12,891 nucleotides of DNA, taken from Ilumatobacteraceae bacterium (GTDB taxonomy: Bacteria; Actinomycetota; Acidimicrobiia; Acidimicrobiales; Ilumatobacteraceae). Positions 12,687 to 12,891 of the stretch are shown piece after piece (position 1 is the stretch's first letter; each line of letters begins with the position of its first letter). The notes below the pieces were generated by a model. It ran no database searches and was not told the DNA's origin. It worked only from the letters and a program-made list of their open reading frames with translations. Position numbers and translations under genes: made by a program. Where the stretch lies: contig SKSP01000495.1 in the NCBI GenBank assembly GCA_007122945.1, positions 1 through 12,891 on the forward strand, read 5' to 3'.

Positions 12687-12891
12687 CAGCGACTCTGTGT
12701 CGCTGGTTGCCGGGTGGGGCGGCACTCAGCGACTCTGTGTCGCTGGGGTGCGGATCGTGGTCGCCTGGCGTCGGCTGTCGAGCGACTCTGTGTCGCTGGT
12801 TGCCGGGTGGGGCGGCACTCAGCGACTCTGTGTCGCTGGGGTGCGGATCGTGGTCGCCTGGCGTCGGTGGTCGAGCGACTCTGTGTCGCTG
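12687..12891. repeat. Higher-order repeat: 93-bp unit carrying two 17-nt stem-loops, runs off the window end
   Basis: The 17-mer AGCGACTCTGTGTCGCT is a perfect inverted repeat (AGCGAC-TCTGT-GTCGCT) and occurs five times, at 12688, 12728, 12781, 12821 and 12874. Spacing alternates 40 and 53 bp, giving a 93-bp unit (12688-12780 and 12781-12873) that differs at only two positions, plus the start of a third. Three copies (12687, 12727, 12820) have an extra C/G closing pair. The intervening sequences are repeated too, so these are not CRISPR spacers. The first hairpin begins 28 bp after the fumarase stop and might act as a terminator, but there is no T-run. The block continues past 12891. Confidence 0.92.

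Noticed and set aside
12687..12891. CRISPR array
   Set aside because: Repeat units recur, but the segments between them are themselves repeated with alternating 40/53-bp spacing, and no cas genes are present. Spacers in a CRISPR array should be unique.

Overview
The window is very GC-rich, with strong G/C third-position bias, overlapping start and stop codons, GTG/TTG starts and likely leaderless genes. This fits a high-GC actinobacterium. Protein style (NarL-type regulators, a mycobacterial-type fumarase, a cyclic-nucleotide-binding family I recall from Actinobacteria) suggests an Ilumatobacter/Acidimicrobiia-like host, but genus is inference only.

Left part (1-8275): the window opens in the C-terminal end of a probable PIG-L/LmbE deacetylase. 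A convergent minus-strand gene (205-1233) encodes a protein with an uncharacterised N-terminal domain and a cyclic-nucleotide-binding domain that keeps its phosphate-binding residues. Divergent from it runs a tightly overlapped four-gene plus-strand operon: a response regulator fused to a class III nucleotide cyclase, an ABC ATPase, a large FtsX-type ABC permease, and a polytopic HisKA_3 histidine kinase. The most interesting reading is a signalling cassette: membrane sensing by kinase and/or ABC transporter, phosphotransfer to a receiver whose output is cyclic nucleotide synthesis rather than DNA binding, and a neighbouring protein that could read the cyclic nucleotide.

Middle part (8319-9597): two more receivers lie on the minus strand, a stand-alone receiver and a NarL/FixJ regulator. 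The latter is clearly paralogous to the N-terminal half of the receiver-cyclase fusion. So three receivers surround one kinase.

Right part (9652-12891): a fumarylacetoacetate hydrolase-family enzyme (minus), a stretch of nearly three 61-bp tandem repeats, a small protein with a ribbon-helix-helix-like C-terminus whose start codon and putative -10 element lie in a perfect palindrome, a divergent class II fumarase with a leaderless-type promoter, and finally a higher-order repeat block (93-bp unit carrying two copies of a 17-nt stem-loop) that runs off the window end. No tRNA, rRNA, CRISPR array, transposase or integrase was seen.
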